Positions 11,061 to 21,219 of a DNA stretch of 64,000 nucleotides are shown here, piece after piece. The position numbers were made by a program, and so were the translations under genes. Location of the stretch: contig NC_058511.1 of NCBI RefSeq assembly GCF_020382885.2, forward strand, positions 571,501-635,500, read 5' to 3'. Below the pieces are notes generated by a model. The model did not search any database, had not been told where the DNA came from, and saw only the letters and a list, made by a program, of their open reading frames with translations. This stretch comes from Scatophagus argus. Lineage: Eukaryota; Chordata; Actinopteri; Scatophagidae. Numbering within the stretch: position 1 is the first letter of the stretch; every line of letters begins with the position of its first letter.

Positions 11061-14000
11061 CTCACAGTCGTCTCTCCGTTTTAATGCTCAGTCCAGCCGG
11101 GGATGGTCAACAAACGAACAGAACACGGTGAGTCGCCGCTGCTCATTGCTGTCAACAAAGAGCAGCTACGTTGCGTTCAGATGCTGCTGGAAAGTGGAGC
11201 GGATCCCGACATCCCAAACTACGACCGAGAGACCCCACTATACAAAGGTAAAACCCACAGGAAGTGATGTCAGAGCTTTTCCTTTGATAAACTCCCGTGG
11301 TTTGAGGTGGTCTTTTACTGACTCTGTCTCGTCCCGTACAGCCTGTGAGAAGAACAGTGCGGCCTTGGTGGCGGTGTTGTTGAACCACGGGGTGGCAGTG
11401 AACACTCACTGTATTCAGGGCTGGACCGCTCTGCAGGAAGCTGTGGGTCGAAACAACGTCGAGATCTGTGAGATGCTGCTGAAGGCCGGCGCCAAACACA
11501 GCCTGACCAATGTGTACGGCATCTCGCCACTTTTTACCGCAGCTCAGAGCGGGCAGCTCGCCGCGCTGCGCTTCCTCCTCAAACACGGTACATGAAGCAG
11601 ATGGTTTACCTCATCTTTATCCTGCTAACTGCTCAAAACCAGCTGCTCAGTTGTAGATCCTCAGCAGCTCATGGAGTGGCCTGAATATCGCTCAAGTCTT
11701 ACACCAGTTAGAGTTACATAATGTGTAGGATAAAGAGTCACGAGATTCTGAATGTTCAGAGTTCAGTGTGTTTGGGTTCAACATTCAGTTTAGCTAAAGT
11801 TCAGTTTACTTCGACTACACTGAACTTTGGCTGCAAAAGCTGGCAGAAACAAAGATGCTCTATGCACCAAAAATAAGGCAGCAGGAACTGAACTTTGTCC
11901 CTGTTCCACCTGGTTGAAACACAGGTATGAAGTTCCTCTTCAGGTTCTTGTTCCTGTGGTCAAACAGTGATGTCACAGCGTGCTGGCACATCCTGAAGTG
12001 CACTTCTACATCACTGCAGCAAAGTTTGATCACCGGAGTCATAAACCCTCCAGTCTGGAACCTACTGTGCTAACAGTTGATGGACAGCTGTTGATGCTAA
12101 CAGCTTTCAATGGGTTTGAAAATGCTCCACCCTCCATTCCCACCTTCAGCCATGTGTCATTACTGCTCATCTGTGCGTAGAACACCCTCCTCCTAGTTTT
12201 TATCGATGCAGCGCCACCTGCAGTGGGATGGTGCTACTCTCAGAGCTGTGTGTAACGACCTTACAGAAAAGGACAGAGCTCTGATTTAAGGATGTTCTCC
12301 GCCTGACCCCCGTCCTTCATGTATCTCCCTGCAGGTGCCGACATTAACACTCAGGCCGCAGATGGAGCCACCGCTCTGTATGAAGCAGCTAAAAATGGAC
12401 ATGAAGAAGTCGTGGAGCTCCTCCTCTCTCAGAAAGCTGATGCTAACAAGCCTGGGAAGACTGGGTTGTTACCGCTTCACATCGCCGCTCAGAGAGGAAG
12501 TGACACGTAGGCACAATAACTATTGTCTAAGTTACTGAGGAAGACTGTGTTTGGGTGTGGGTCTGGTCTAATTCCTGTGATGTTTCCTGCTTCCAGTATT
12601 GTCTCCATGTTGATCCGAGCAACCAGTAAGGCCAGAATCCGGCGGACTGGCATCAGCCCGCTCCACCTTGCTGCTGAGCGTAATCGCGATGACGTCCTGG
12701 AGGCTCTGATTGAGGCAGGATTTGATGTCAATGCTCAGCTATCTGAAGAACGGTCAAAGCTGTACGAGGACCGCCGCAGCACGGCGCTCTATTTCTCTGT
12801 CATCAACAACAACATTGACGCCGTACGCATGCTGTTGGCGGCCGGCGCCAACCCAAACCTGGACATGTTCAAGCCATTGATGGTGGCGACGAGGCAGGAC
12901 TGCATCCAAACCGTCACCCTGCTGGTGGAGCACGGGGCCGACATCAATGCTTGCATCCCCACACACCCCACCACCTTCCCCGCCGTCTACATGTTCTCCA
13001 TGAAGTACCTGCCCATGTTCAAGTACCTGCTGGACCACGGAGGCCACGCCCTCCCCTGCTTTGACTGTGTTTATGGTAGCAGACCTCATCCGCCAATAAA
13101 TACCAGACGATCAGAGAGGAGTGACATCACCTACACCGAGAGAGTCCTGTCAGAGTCACAACAAAGACGAGGCGTTCAGGTAACCGTCTATTCGAAATGT
13201 CAAAATGGCAACATTTTCTGCTGAACGTAACTTTGTTTTGCGCTCAGAGTGCATGACTTGTGTGAATGATCGACAGTTTTGTGATTGATTGACAGTTTTG
13301 TGATTGATCGACAGTCTTGTGATTGATCGACAGTTATGTGATTGATTGACAGTCTTGTGATTGATCGACAGTCTTGTGATTGATCAACAGTTATGTGATT
13401 GATTGACAGATTGTGATTGATCGACAGTCTTGTGATTGATCGACAGTTATGTGATTGACTGACAGTCTTGTGATTGATCGACAGTTATGTGATTGACTGA
13501 CAGTCTTGTGATTGATCGACAGTTATGTGATTGATTGACAGTCTTGTGATTGATCGACAGTCTTGTGATTGATCAACAGTTATGTGATTGATTGACAGAT
13601 TGTGATTGATCGACAGTCTTGTGATTGATCGACAGTTATGTGATTGACTGACAGTCTTGTGATTGATTGACAGTTCTGTGAGATGATTTCGGCCCCCAGT
13701 ATCTGTCGGTGGGCAGGGCCAATCATTGACATACTGTTGGACTACGTTGGTCATGTGACTCTCTGCTCCAGACTGATGGAACATCTGAATAGCTATGCAG
13801 ACTGGAGTGTTATCAAGGACAAAGCAGGTCAGTACCTCACCTGATAATTAGCTGATATTGATATTACTGGTTTGTGCCACAGATTCCCAGTGATGTTACT
13901 GATATGTCTGGTTTCCTTTAGCACTTCCGCGGCCGCTGCTGCAGCTCTGCAGGGTGCGAATTCTGCAGCTGGTCGAACGTCGACATGTGAACAAGTTACT

Positions 14001-14061
14001 GCTGCCTGGAGGTCTGATCCGCTTCCTGAACCACCAGGAGTTACCTGTGGATGACTACTGA
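8904..14061 (+). CDS. asb2: Ankyrin repeat and SOCS box protein 2
   Basis: Asb2 is a substrate receptor of Elongin B/C-Cullin 5 ubiquitin ligases, known from muscle and blood cells where it targets filamins. Nine exons join in phase: 8904-9253, 10177-10287, 10830-10999, 11092-11247, 11342-11587, 12335-12506, 12597-13179, 13674-13827 and 13922-14061, giving 693 residues (human isoform 2 is about 635). Residues 31-45 (LSDDELLQLAIERSL) form the ubiquitin-interacting motif of the long isoform. A poor-complexity Pro/Ser/Gln linker follows, then about twelve ankyrin repeats (for example GWTALQEAVGRNNVEICEML, GADINTQAADGATALYEAAK) and a C-terminal SOCS box (PLLQLCRVRI, then LLLPGGLIRFL). Introns 3 and 4 are only 92 and 94 bp. 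Intron 7 is an acceptor-bearing minisatellite. The usual LPLP of the Cul5 box reads LLLP here. A polyadenylation signal is at 14505. Which teleost asb2 paralogue this is cannot be decided. Confidence 0.93.
10440..10750 (+). mobile_element. Interspersed fish repeat in asb2 intron 2
   Basis: The segment with GCCCATCCTAAAGCATCTCC, TTTATGGTCTGTTTGACTCT and GTCGCCCCCTGCTGG looks like a repeat I recall as widespread in fish transcripts. The call rests on memory of such sequences, not on a search. No coding capacity is visible. It ends just before exon 3 of asb2. Confidence 0.45.
11014..11059. repeat. CA microsatellite filling half of asb2 intron 3
   Basis: About 23 CA units lie between the donor at 11000 and the acceptor at 11091 in a 92-bp intron. 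Confidence 0.95.
13262..13673 (+). repeat. 19-bp minisatellite carrying repeated 3' splice sites
   Basis: The unit is GATTGATCGACAGTCTTGT with variants (GATTGACAG, GATCAACAG, CTTGT/TTATGT/TTTTGT). I count 21 ACAG-bearing copies before the last one, whose ACAG is the asb2 exon 8 acceptor at 13673. A block of about seven units seems to be repeated, a second-order period near 190 bp. There are no unique spacers, so it is not a CRISPR array. Confidence 0.95.
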
Positions 14062-15873
14062 AAGAAAACTGTCCTGTTCATACACTTCAACCAGCTTAAC
14101 CAGTTTATTCATTTTGCTGAAGGGACAGTATTGATTAGAACTGATTACTGGCTGCTGCAGGAGCTGCAGAAAATTTTCACATCATGAAAACATGAACGGA
14201 CTGAATGAATTTGCACATCGTTATTTTTTTTCTGTCTCTTTTCTGTCACAGAGTGGTCTGAGTTGTATTTCTTGACAGGAGTGAATCCAGGAATGTATTC
14301 CAGGTGTTTCCAGATGTACAGATGGAAGCTGTGCCTGTGAACAGAAGCTTCTGGATGATGACGTTCCTGTTCCAGTGTTTTGGTTCACATTGTTCTCTGC
14401 GGTAGAAGAGCTTTTAGGTCCCCCTTAGAGTACCAGATGTTTCCAGGAGTTAAAACTCCTCCTAAATACTCCCTGAATGTTCCTTTGTTGTTTATTTTAT
14501 GCACAATAAACATGTAGCTGAAAGTGAATTTGACAATAAACGTGCTATAAAGTTTTACTGATAACAACTTGTTTAGGTAAAATAAATGAGATTCACTGCC
14601 ACTAGATGTCGCACTGGAGGACCAGCATCACAGACAAAAACAACCGAGTGTGTGTCTTGTCCACACAGTGAAGTTAGTAAAAGTGTCGTCTGAACACAAG
14701 CTGCTGATCAAACATGAATCAACATCCGGTCACTGCGTCAACTCTTTCTCTTCTCAGAGGTTTTCAGAAACATACTTCAGTGTACATCCATGTCTGTCCT
14801 GAGCAGATGCACTGGGAAACGCTGAGAAGTCAGGGATACTGACTCTCAGCTACTGACGTGTGATTTGCTGCCTGCAGGGTCTTACCAGCATGTTTTCCCC
14901 TCAGTGTCAGGCTGCTGCAACATGTTGTTCTGTGGTGTCTGCATTCACGTCCTTCTCCTGCCGCCTTCCAGCTAAGGGCCGTCTGATGCAACTCAACCGC
15001 CATGTTTCTGAAGGCGTCTCAGCATCAGTTTAATCGTCAGTGGGGTCAGAGGATTGAATACATGATGATGTCAGAGCTTTTAAGAGCCCACAGAACACAG
15101 AAATGAGTTCATGTCTGCTGCTCTCGTGTTGATTAAAGCACTTTGACAGTTTTACAGTCTGCAGCGGACACAGCTTCCTCTGATCGCGTCTCTTCTTCTC
15201 GATCGATAATCAGACAATTGACAACAGGCCACTTCACAGTGAGGTCATAATGACTTCACACCTTTCATACACCATGAAGCAGATCTAACTTGCACTGAAT
15301 TTAAAAGGACAGTAACTGCGTGGGAAGTGAAGCTTCTTTGTTGCGACGAGGAATCATTACGTTTGGATGAAGCTTGTTCATCGTGTTGTCAAAGTGATCT
15401 CATTAAGAAATGGACTCGGACTTCAGAATGTCCTGAAGCCATCTATGACCCACAGTGCTTTTATTAAACCTGAAAACAGTGAAGTAATCAGCATCAAGAG
15501 CACATAAAGTCCAGTCCATGCTGGAACATCACAGGAGGTTAAACGTGCGGAAGTCAGAGGGTTTCCTATCAGCGAAGGCTTCTTGTTCCTGTCAGACACA
15601 GAAAAGGGTGTGACAAAACGTTCTCCGCTAACGGAAGTTCTGATACGTCAATAAAAACATGTTTTCATGAACTTTTCCACAGACTGACATCCCGCAGTCT
15701 GATTGCATCCAGAAAATCCCGAGCTGCTCCTGAACGCACCAGGAGCTCTCGGCTGTCACCCCTCCTCACCCCATCCTCCCTGCTCACTGACACTTCAGAG
15801 AACACCTGCACTGTTTCAGGATAAGAAAGCTGCTGGATGATCCAGACTCTGGACTGACGAGGATTCGGGTCTG
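14062..15873. other. asb2 3' UTR and asb2-prima1 intergenic DNA
   Basis: AATAAA signals near 14505, 14535 and 14581 suggest that the asb2 transcript ends around 14530-14600. The remainder shows no open frame or repeat that I can name. Confidence 0.5.
14505..14510 (+). terminator. asb2 polyadenylation signal
   Basis: AATAAA about 445 bases after the stop codon. Two more AATAAA motifs follow within 80 bases, so alternative ends are possible. Confidence 0.5.
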
Positions 15874-16949
15874 ATGTGCTGCAGTCTTACTGTTTTCAAC
15901 ATAATACTGCTGAGTTTTTCCTCACTGTGATCTTCGGGTTCTTTCAGGTGAGATCTGATTTATTCTGTAAGTTAAGTTGACAATAGCTGAAGCATGCTGT
16001 CTGTGCACGTACGTCTCAGCCAATGTGGCAGATTTCATCTGGGAGTTTTAGGAGAAGAAGTAGAATTACCGATTAAATGATCTGAACTTGAAGACACTGG
16101 ACTCGTTTCAGCCCTGACTGTTGTCTGCAGGTAGCGCCTACAGCAGACTGTGTGTGACCTGAGAGGTGAAACCCAGGACACAAGTCTCAGTAGTGCCAGA
16201 GCTGAAGATCTGTTTAAAAATATTATTCATGACAATTTAATGTTAAATATTTTAACATCAACACGTTTTACGTGTTTGCACAGTTTGTCCTGAGAAAACA
16301 TGATTTCCCTCTCCCGTCGGACAGGTGAGTTGGAGGGTGTGTTCACGTGTTGCCACTGAGATGAGCTGCAGGGGTTATATTTATGTCCCGTCCCCACCTC
16401 CACCTCCTCCTCCACCTCCTCCTCCTCCTCCTCCTCCTCCCAGAGAGCTGACCTTCACAGGTAAACACACACAGGAAATGAAAGACTTTTTCGAGATTGA
16501 AAGTTTGCCTTTGAACTGAGCAATCGTCTCCTCCCACAGTCCAGAGACACGCAGGTTGGTTGGCTGGTGACTCGTGTGAATGTGAGTGTGAATGGTTGTT
16601 TGTCCACCTGCCCAGGTGTACCCCACCCCTCGTCCAGTGTCAGCTGTGACTGACTGACCGCGAAGCAGGATAAGCAGCGATCAACAATGGATGTCTGGTG
16701 TCTTATAACAGCGCAGATCAGTTTGACACATGACACAAGAGGTTTAAAATGATCAAATAAAAGTGTCAACTCAGACTGACCTGAATGCATCTTTTACCTT
16801 CCAGTTTGTGTTCTGTTTCAGTGGCGCCTTCTGCTGTTCCAGATGTGAACTCTGAACATCTGCAGCTGCTGGTGTTCCTCATCGCTCCAGCATCGTTTCT
16901 CTTCTTCCTGATCGTCTGCACTGTGTGTTATAAAGTCATGAAGAGGTGA
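15874..16949 (+). CDS. prima1: Proline-rich membrane anchor 1 (exon 1 frame broken, C-terminal tail not found)
   Basis: PRiMA is the single-pass protein that ties acetylcholinesterase tetramers to neuronal membranes through its proline-rich attachment domain. Exon 2 (16325-16460) encodes CSRVATEMSCRGYIYVPS and then 16 prolines, the attachment motif. Exon 3 (16822-16945) encodes a short extracellular stretch, the membrane segment LLVFLIAPASFLFFLIVCTV and CYKVMKR, matching human CYKAIKRKP. Exon 1 (15874-15947) encodes a signal-peptide-like start MCCSLTVFNIILLS but runs into a TGA. The frame needed at the donor ends IFGFFQ, comparable to human LWGFVQ. One base is missing somewhere between, most simply in the T run at 15915-15919. 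After KVMKR either a GT donor at 16946 or a TGA at 16947-16949 is used. The roughly 33-residue cytoplasmic tail of human PRIMA1 was not found. Confidence 0.72.
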
Positions 16950-17346
16950 CTCATCGACACGTTATGTATCGTCATGACACTTTCTTAACGCTCGTCTCCA
17001 GAGAAGCTTCTAAACAGCGACAGCCTTCTTTGTTTAAATCCAAACTGCGCCCAGCACCAGGCTGCCTCTAACTTCATAAACATCTCAAGATAATTCTTTT
17101 GACAAATTAAAATGTTTAAGGTCATAAACTTATTAAACATGGTCAGGAAGGATATGAAATTCAAAGAGAAACCATGTCCTATATAATAACAATCATCCTA
17201 AAAACTGGTAGTTTGGGCTTTAGATAATGGCAGGGGGTGTGGTTAACACGAACAAACAAAGACTGGGGAAAAGCAAACTCCTGCAACATTTCTATCACAT
17301 TAATTAATGCAGCCAATCCATTTTAAACACCGTCCTGTTTCAGTCA

Positions 17347-17348
<2 letters not shown>

Positions 17349-17379
<31 letters not shown>
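17349..17379. repeat. GT microsatellite
   Basis: About 15 GT units. Confidence 0.95.
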
Positions 17380-17654
17380 GTCTCAGCCAGGTGTAGATTG
17401 TAGTAACGTACAGACGCCACCAGATGGCAGTAGCTACACATGAAGTAACCATGGGGGCCCCGTTCAGTGCAAGTGACTGAACTGTCATTAAATGTTTATT
17501 GTTAGGAAAATCATGTGGCATAACTTCATCATTTTATGTATAGACAACAATTATTTGTTAAGACGTTTTTATTTTTCAGTAAATCTAAATTTTCTCCTCG
17601 ACCCCAAGATTTACTGGAAACAACTTGTTGTCACCATTGACTTGAATAAAGATG

Positions 17655-17830
17655 GCCGACTTGTCTCCACTTCCTCCCGCTGTACTAAAGTGAAGCCAAA
17701 AAGTCCCTGATACGAGCGCTGCCATCTTGTCCTGGTGACGTCATTTGGAGCCAGAGTCTGTGCAGCAGCGATCGGGAGGTGGAGCCGCGGTATCGAGTTC
17801 CCGCCCACACACCCGTCTGAGCCAATCAGA
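17655..17830 (+). mobile_element. Dispersed repeat, copy 1
   Basis: About 90 bases here, including GCTGCCATCTTGTCCTGGTG and CATTTGGAGCCAGAGTCTG, recur with few changes at 43188-43276 in the same orientation. Such segments look familiar from other fish transcripts. No coding frame; class undetermined. Confidence 0.65.
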
Positions 17831-18890
17831 CACTGACATAATATATTTTCAACCAAATGATAAAATAATTTGTTTTATCAGAGCTTTGACTTCTATCATG
17901 CAGAAGACGTTATTGAGGTTTTACAAAGTAAAACACACTGAAATCTTCCTGTCATTATTGTCCTAATTTTGTTAAGACACTTAAAAATCTCCTGACATAT
18001 TTGTGATTTAAATAAACATTTGACTTACTTTACTTGTGTGCATTAAGGACAAAATATTTAGTTTGAGTAATGAGATTCTATATATGTGTGCATAAAAACT
18101 GTATGTTTTTAAAGCTAAATGTGCTGTGAAAATCAAAACTGCAGCAGCCATCACATCACATTTGGCCTGACAGCAGAGGAGGCGCGTCTTCATACTCAGT
18201 CTTTTCTTAATCTTTAACATAAAACCTGTTCAGATTCACCGGGAGATGATGATGACGACGATGATGAAGACGTCGTCTCACCACCTCTCGAACTCAGAGG
18301 AAACTGATGAAGACGTTTTTCAAACATGATGAAGATGATGTCAGTTTCAATCACGGCATCTCTGTGGGAACTGGTTTTCTCAAACAGGAAGTGATTAAGT
18401 CTGTAAATCCAGTAGAGCAAACCAAACAAATAGAGACGTTTCCTGCTCAAACACAAACACACAAAATGAAGCTTTAACTTCATTTTTAAACATACAAACC
18501 CTTCCTGTTTGCACAAACTTTAGGACATCCAAAGAAACAGAAAGAAAGGCGACGTCCAGCATCCAGCTCAACGTGTTGGAAAGGCTTTCTAACAAAATAA
18601 AGGACCGTAATGAGAGAGATGCTCTTATTTTGAAATGACACCTCTGTTCTACGTGTGTCCTAATAAATATTTATGACATTTTAATCAAATAAGGAGCTTC
18701 AGTCACCTTAAAACTGAAACAGTTTCAGACTTTTATTTTGTAAAACCTGTTTCAACATAAAATCATTTAATTCAATTGCCTGATTGACTGAGTAATGTTT
18801 AATAACTGATTATTACATGTGGGTTTTTTATCTAGGACATTTATGGATCCAATGTTTGTGATACACAGATGCTGATGATGAAGGTGGCGT

Positions 18891-19628
18891 TCAGGTCCGG
18901 GGACTCTGGCGGGCCCTCTGGCGGTACTCAGGCAGGTGATGAAGGATCCAGGCAGCTGGAGTCAGCATGGCCACGGCAAACACCGACATGACGAAGAAAC
19001 TTTGCTGTCAGAGACAAAGAAACATCCAATCAGAGCAGAGAATCAGCAGGCGACATCATCCAGACAGAAAAACAATGAAGACAAAGACACGAGACAGACT
19101 TGTCTCGTCTTTAGTCTTAAATCTGGTGTTAAATCGGGGCTTCAGTCTCTTCTTCTCTGTAGTTTTTCCTGTTTTTTTTCTGTCTTTCGCATCCTTTTTG
19201 TTCCAACAAACTGTCAGTCTGCTGCTGTCAACTTAACATCGACACAAAAACGATAAAGAACAAGAAAAAGACCAAATAATTCACGTGCTTCAACTGCGTC
19301 TTTAAATGATCAGTAGTTGCAATCGATCAGTTCTGATGCAGCAGTCTGACAGTAGGACAAACCGAAAGTGCATTAAAACCAAGAAACGATCAAAACAGAT
19401 TTAAAGTGATTTTCATCACATCTGAAAATGTTTTGTCCTTGTGATGAAAACGGGCCAATCGTTCAGTCCGTTGCTGACGTGTTTGGCCGTCACACTCACC
19501 GCCGCGCTGATCTTGTTCCGGGGAGGTTTGCTGTAGATTGTCTTCTTTGTCTCCTTCAGGATTTCTTTTGGACGAGTCAGAGTCGACACAGAAACATTTC
19601 CCATCATTCTCAGGACAGCGCTCACCAT
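18891..19628 (-). CDS. cox8: Cytochrome c oxidase subunit 8, mitochondrial precursor
   Basis: Subunit 8 is a small nuclear-encoded, single-pass subunit of respiratory complex IV in the inner mitochondrial membrane. Exon 1 is 19500-19628 (43 codons from ATG in a good context, GCGACGATGG) and exon 2 is 18891-19004, both phase 0, for 80 residues. Residues 1 to about 40 are basic and free of acid clusters, as expected of a targeting peptide, and include TRPKEILKETKKTIYSKPPR. Residues 45-65 form the membrane helix, and the region FFVMSVFAVAMLTPAAWILH followed by HLPEYRQR matches the family signature (LxPAxWILxHLxxY). Human COX8C lies next to PRIMA1, so position points to that locus. Fish databases may call it cox8b. 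Confidence 0.88.
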
Positions 19629-20091
19629 CGTCGCGGCAACCAGCACCTGCTCACTCAGCGGCACCTGTTGGACCCTGATTGGCTGCTGCTGAATGAATGT
19701 TTGCTTACTTTGTTTTGTTGATGATGATGTTTTCCCTTTGAGCAGTTCGGTCAGACTGAATCTGGAGTCTGAGGGACCAGCAGAGGTGGAGGAGGAGGAG
19801 GGGGAGGAGGGGCAGGAGGAGGAGGAGGGGGAGGAGCAGCCTGCTGATTGGACAGTCAGACTTCTGACTGAATGATTCATATTTTTTGATCAGCGAGGAG
19901 TCTCAGCTGAGACAAAGTTGTTGGTTTGACTCACAGATCAGACTGAGTTTAACTGCAGCAGAAAAACAACCAATCAGACATCAATAAAAGTGATCAGAAA
20001 CGTGTTTGTGAAATGAGTCAGTGAAAAGCCTGTGAACAGTCCAGCCGAGTACAGAACCAACAGCCGACAGAGAAGAAAAGGACTGACGGAG

Positions 20092-20204
20092 GACAGACGG
20101 GTGGTGTGACAGGGGACAGACGGGTGGTGTGACGGAGGACAGACGGGTGGTGTGACAGGGGACAGACGGGTGGTGTGACAGGGGACAGACCACCCGTCTG
20201 TCCC
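20092..20204. repeat. 23-bp tandem repeat ending in an inverted copy
   Basis: Four copies of a 23-bp unit built on GACAGACGGGTGGTGTGAC are followed by the inverted segment ACCACCCGTCTGTCCC. The 16 bases at 20159-20174 pair perfectly with 20189-20204 across a 14-base loop. Confidence 0.9.
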
Positions 20205-20959
20205 GGGTTAACGTGCTGTTTGATGTGCAGAGGCAGACCTGCTGCTCAGCATCAGAAAGCATGAGAGCAGACAGTTTGTGACATGAAGCACGAAGCTGCA
20301 GTGAAGCACCACAGCACAGGTTTTAGGTACTTCACTGCAGTATTTCTGCTTCACACTTACACATTTCTGGGGAAATATTTAATCTCTTTGGAACATTTGG
20401 AGTTACCTCAGAGATGTAACATGTTTTAAAGGACGAGTGGTGTCATTTTAAACATGCTGAAACTGATTTATTAAGACCTCAGAGGTGCACATAACTGCTA
20501 CCACCTGAGATCGTGGTGTTGATGACGCGACGGTCAAGTACGCAAAGGTACTAACACAAGTGAGTATTATTAACATTTGTGCACATGCGCACCAGTTATG
20601 TGCACCCCTGGTAATAAACTCATCGTTAAGGATTAAACCAGATTTTGTTTCGTGACGTCACATATCAATTTAAAAATGAGCAGAGCACACTCCTATGAAA
20701 TCATAGATCACAGGTTATATCTGTAACAAACCTCCATAAACCTGACTAGAGTCTACCGAGACCGCATGCAGCTGGTGTACAATGAAAGCATATGGAATGA
20801 AAGTCTTTGCAGACATCAGTGATGGAGGCTCGTGGTCGGTCTCACAGGGTTCAGGTTGATTTTCAGATCGATCAGAGATCCATTACCGTGACGTCATTGA
20901 TAATCGATCTGCACCGACTGATCCTCAAATATGACAAGACTTCATGTTGTTGATTCGGT

Positions 20960-20965
20960 TTTATT
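20960..20965 (-). terminator. Possible ubr7 polyadenylation signal
   Basis: AATAAA on the minus strand about 255 bases after the ubr7 stop codon. Confidence 0.4.
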
Positions 20966-21219
20966 AGGAAAGAGGAAAGAGACGCGAATGTTGGTGACCT
21001 CTGAAACAGACGACGTTAAAAAGTCTGAAAGGTTCAAAACAAACCGAAGATAAAAACTTTAAAACCTCCAGAAGATCCACAACATCGACAGGAAACAACA
21101 CAAAACGACAGGAAACGGGAAAAGGATAAAAGATTGGGTGGGGGGAGGTGGGGGCAACCCAGTCGGGAGGTCAAGAGAGGTCAAAGGTCATCCGAAGGTC
21201 AGTCGAAGGTCAAAGGTCA

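Larger units (their letters stand above)
16950..18890. other. prima1-cox8 intergenic DNA
   Basis: Contains a GT microsatellite, a dispersed repeat copy at about 17655-17830 and a GAT-rich run at about 18245-18275. A possible acceptor near 18233 would add only a few residues to prima1 before a stop. Otherwise nothing identifiable. Confidence 0.5.
19629..21219. other. cox8-ubr7 intergenic DNA
   Basis: Begins with the cox8 5' region, where a GGAGGAGG-type purine run lies at about 19790-19835. A 23-bp tandem repeat with an inverted end is at 20092-20204. A minus-strand polyadenylation signal for ubr7 is near 20960. No further gene is supported. Confidence 0.5.

Noticed and set aside
10726..11595. 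A single 289-codon gene
   Set aside because: It is asb2 exons 3 and 5 read through two short introns, with exon 4 in the wrong frame.
13262..13673. CRISPR-like array
   Set aside because: Units are contiguous and have no unique spacers, the locus is a fish intron, and no cas-like gene is present.
16343..16626. Gly- or Arg-rich minus-strand frames
   Set aside because: They are the complement of the prima1 proline codons.
19693..19875. Glu-rich short frame on the plus strand
   Set aside because: It is the purine-rich 5' flank of cox8 read on the opposite strand.
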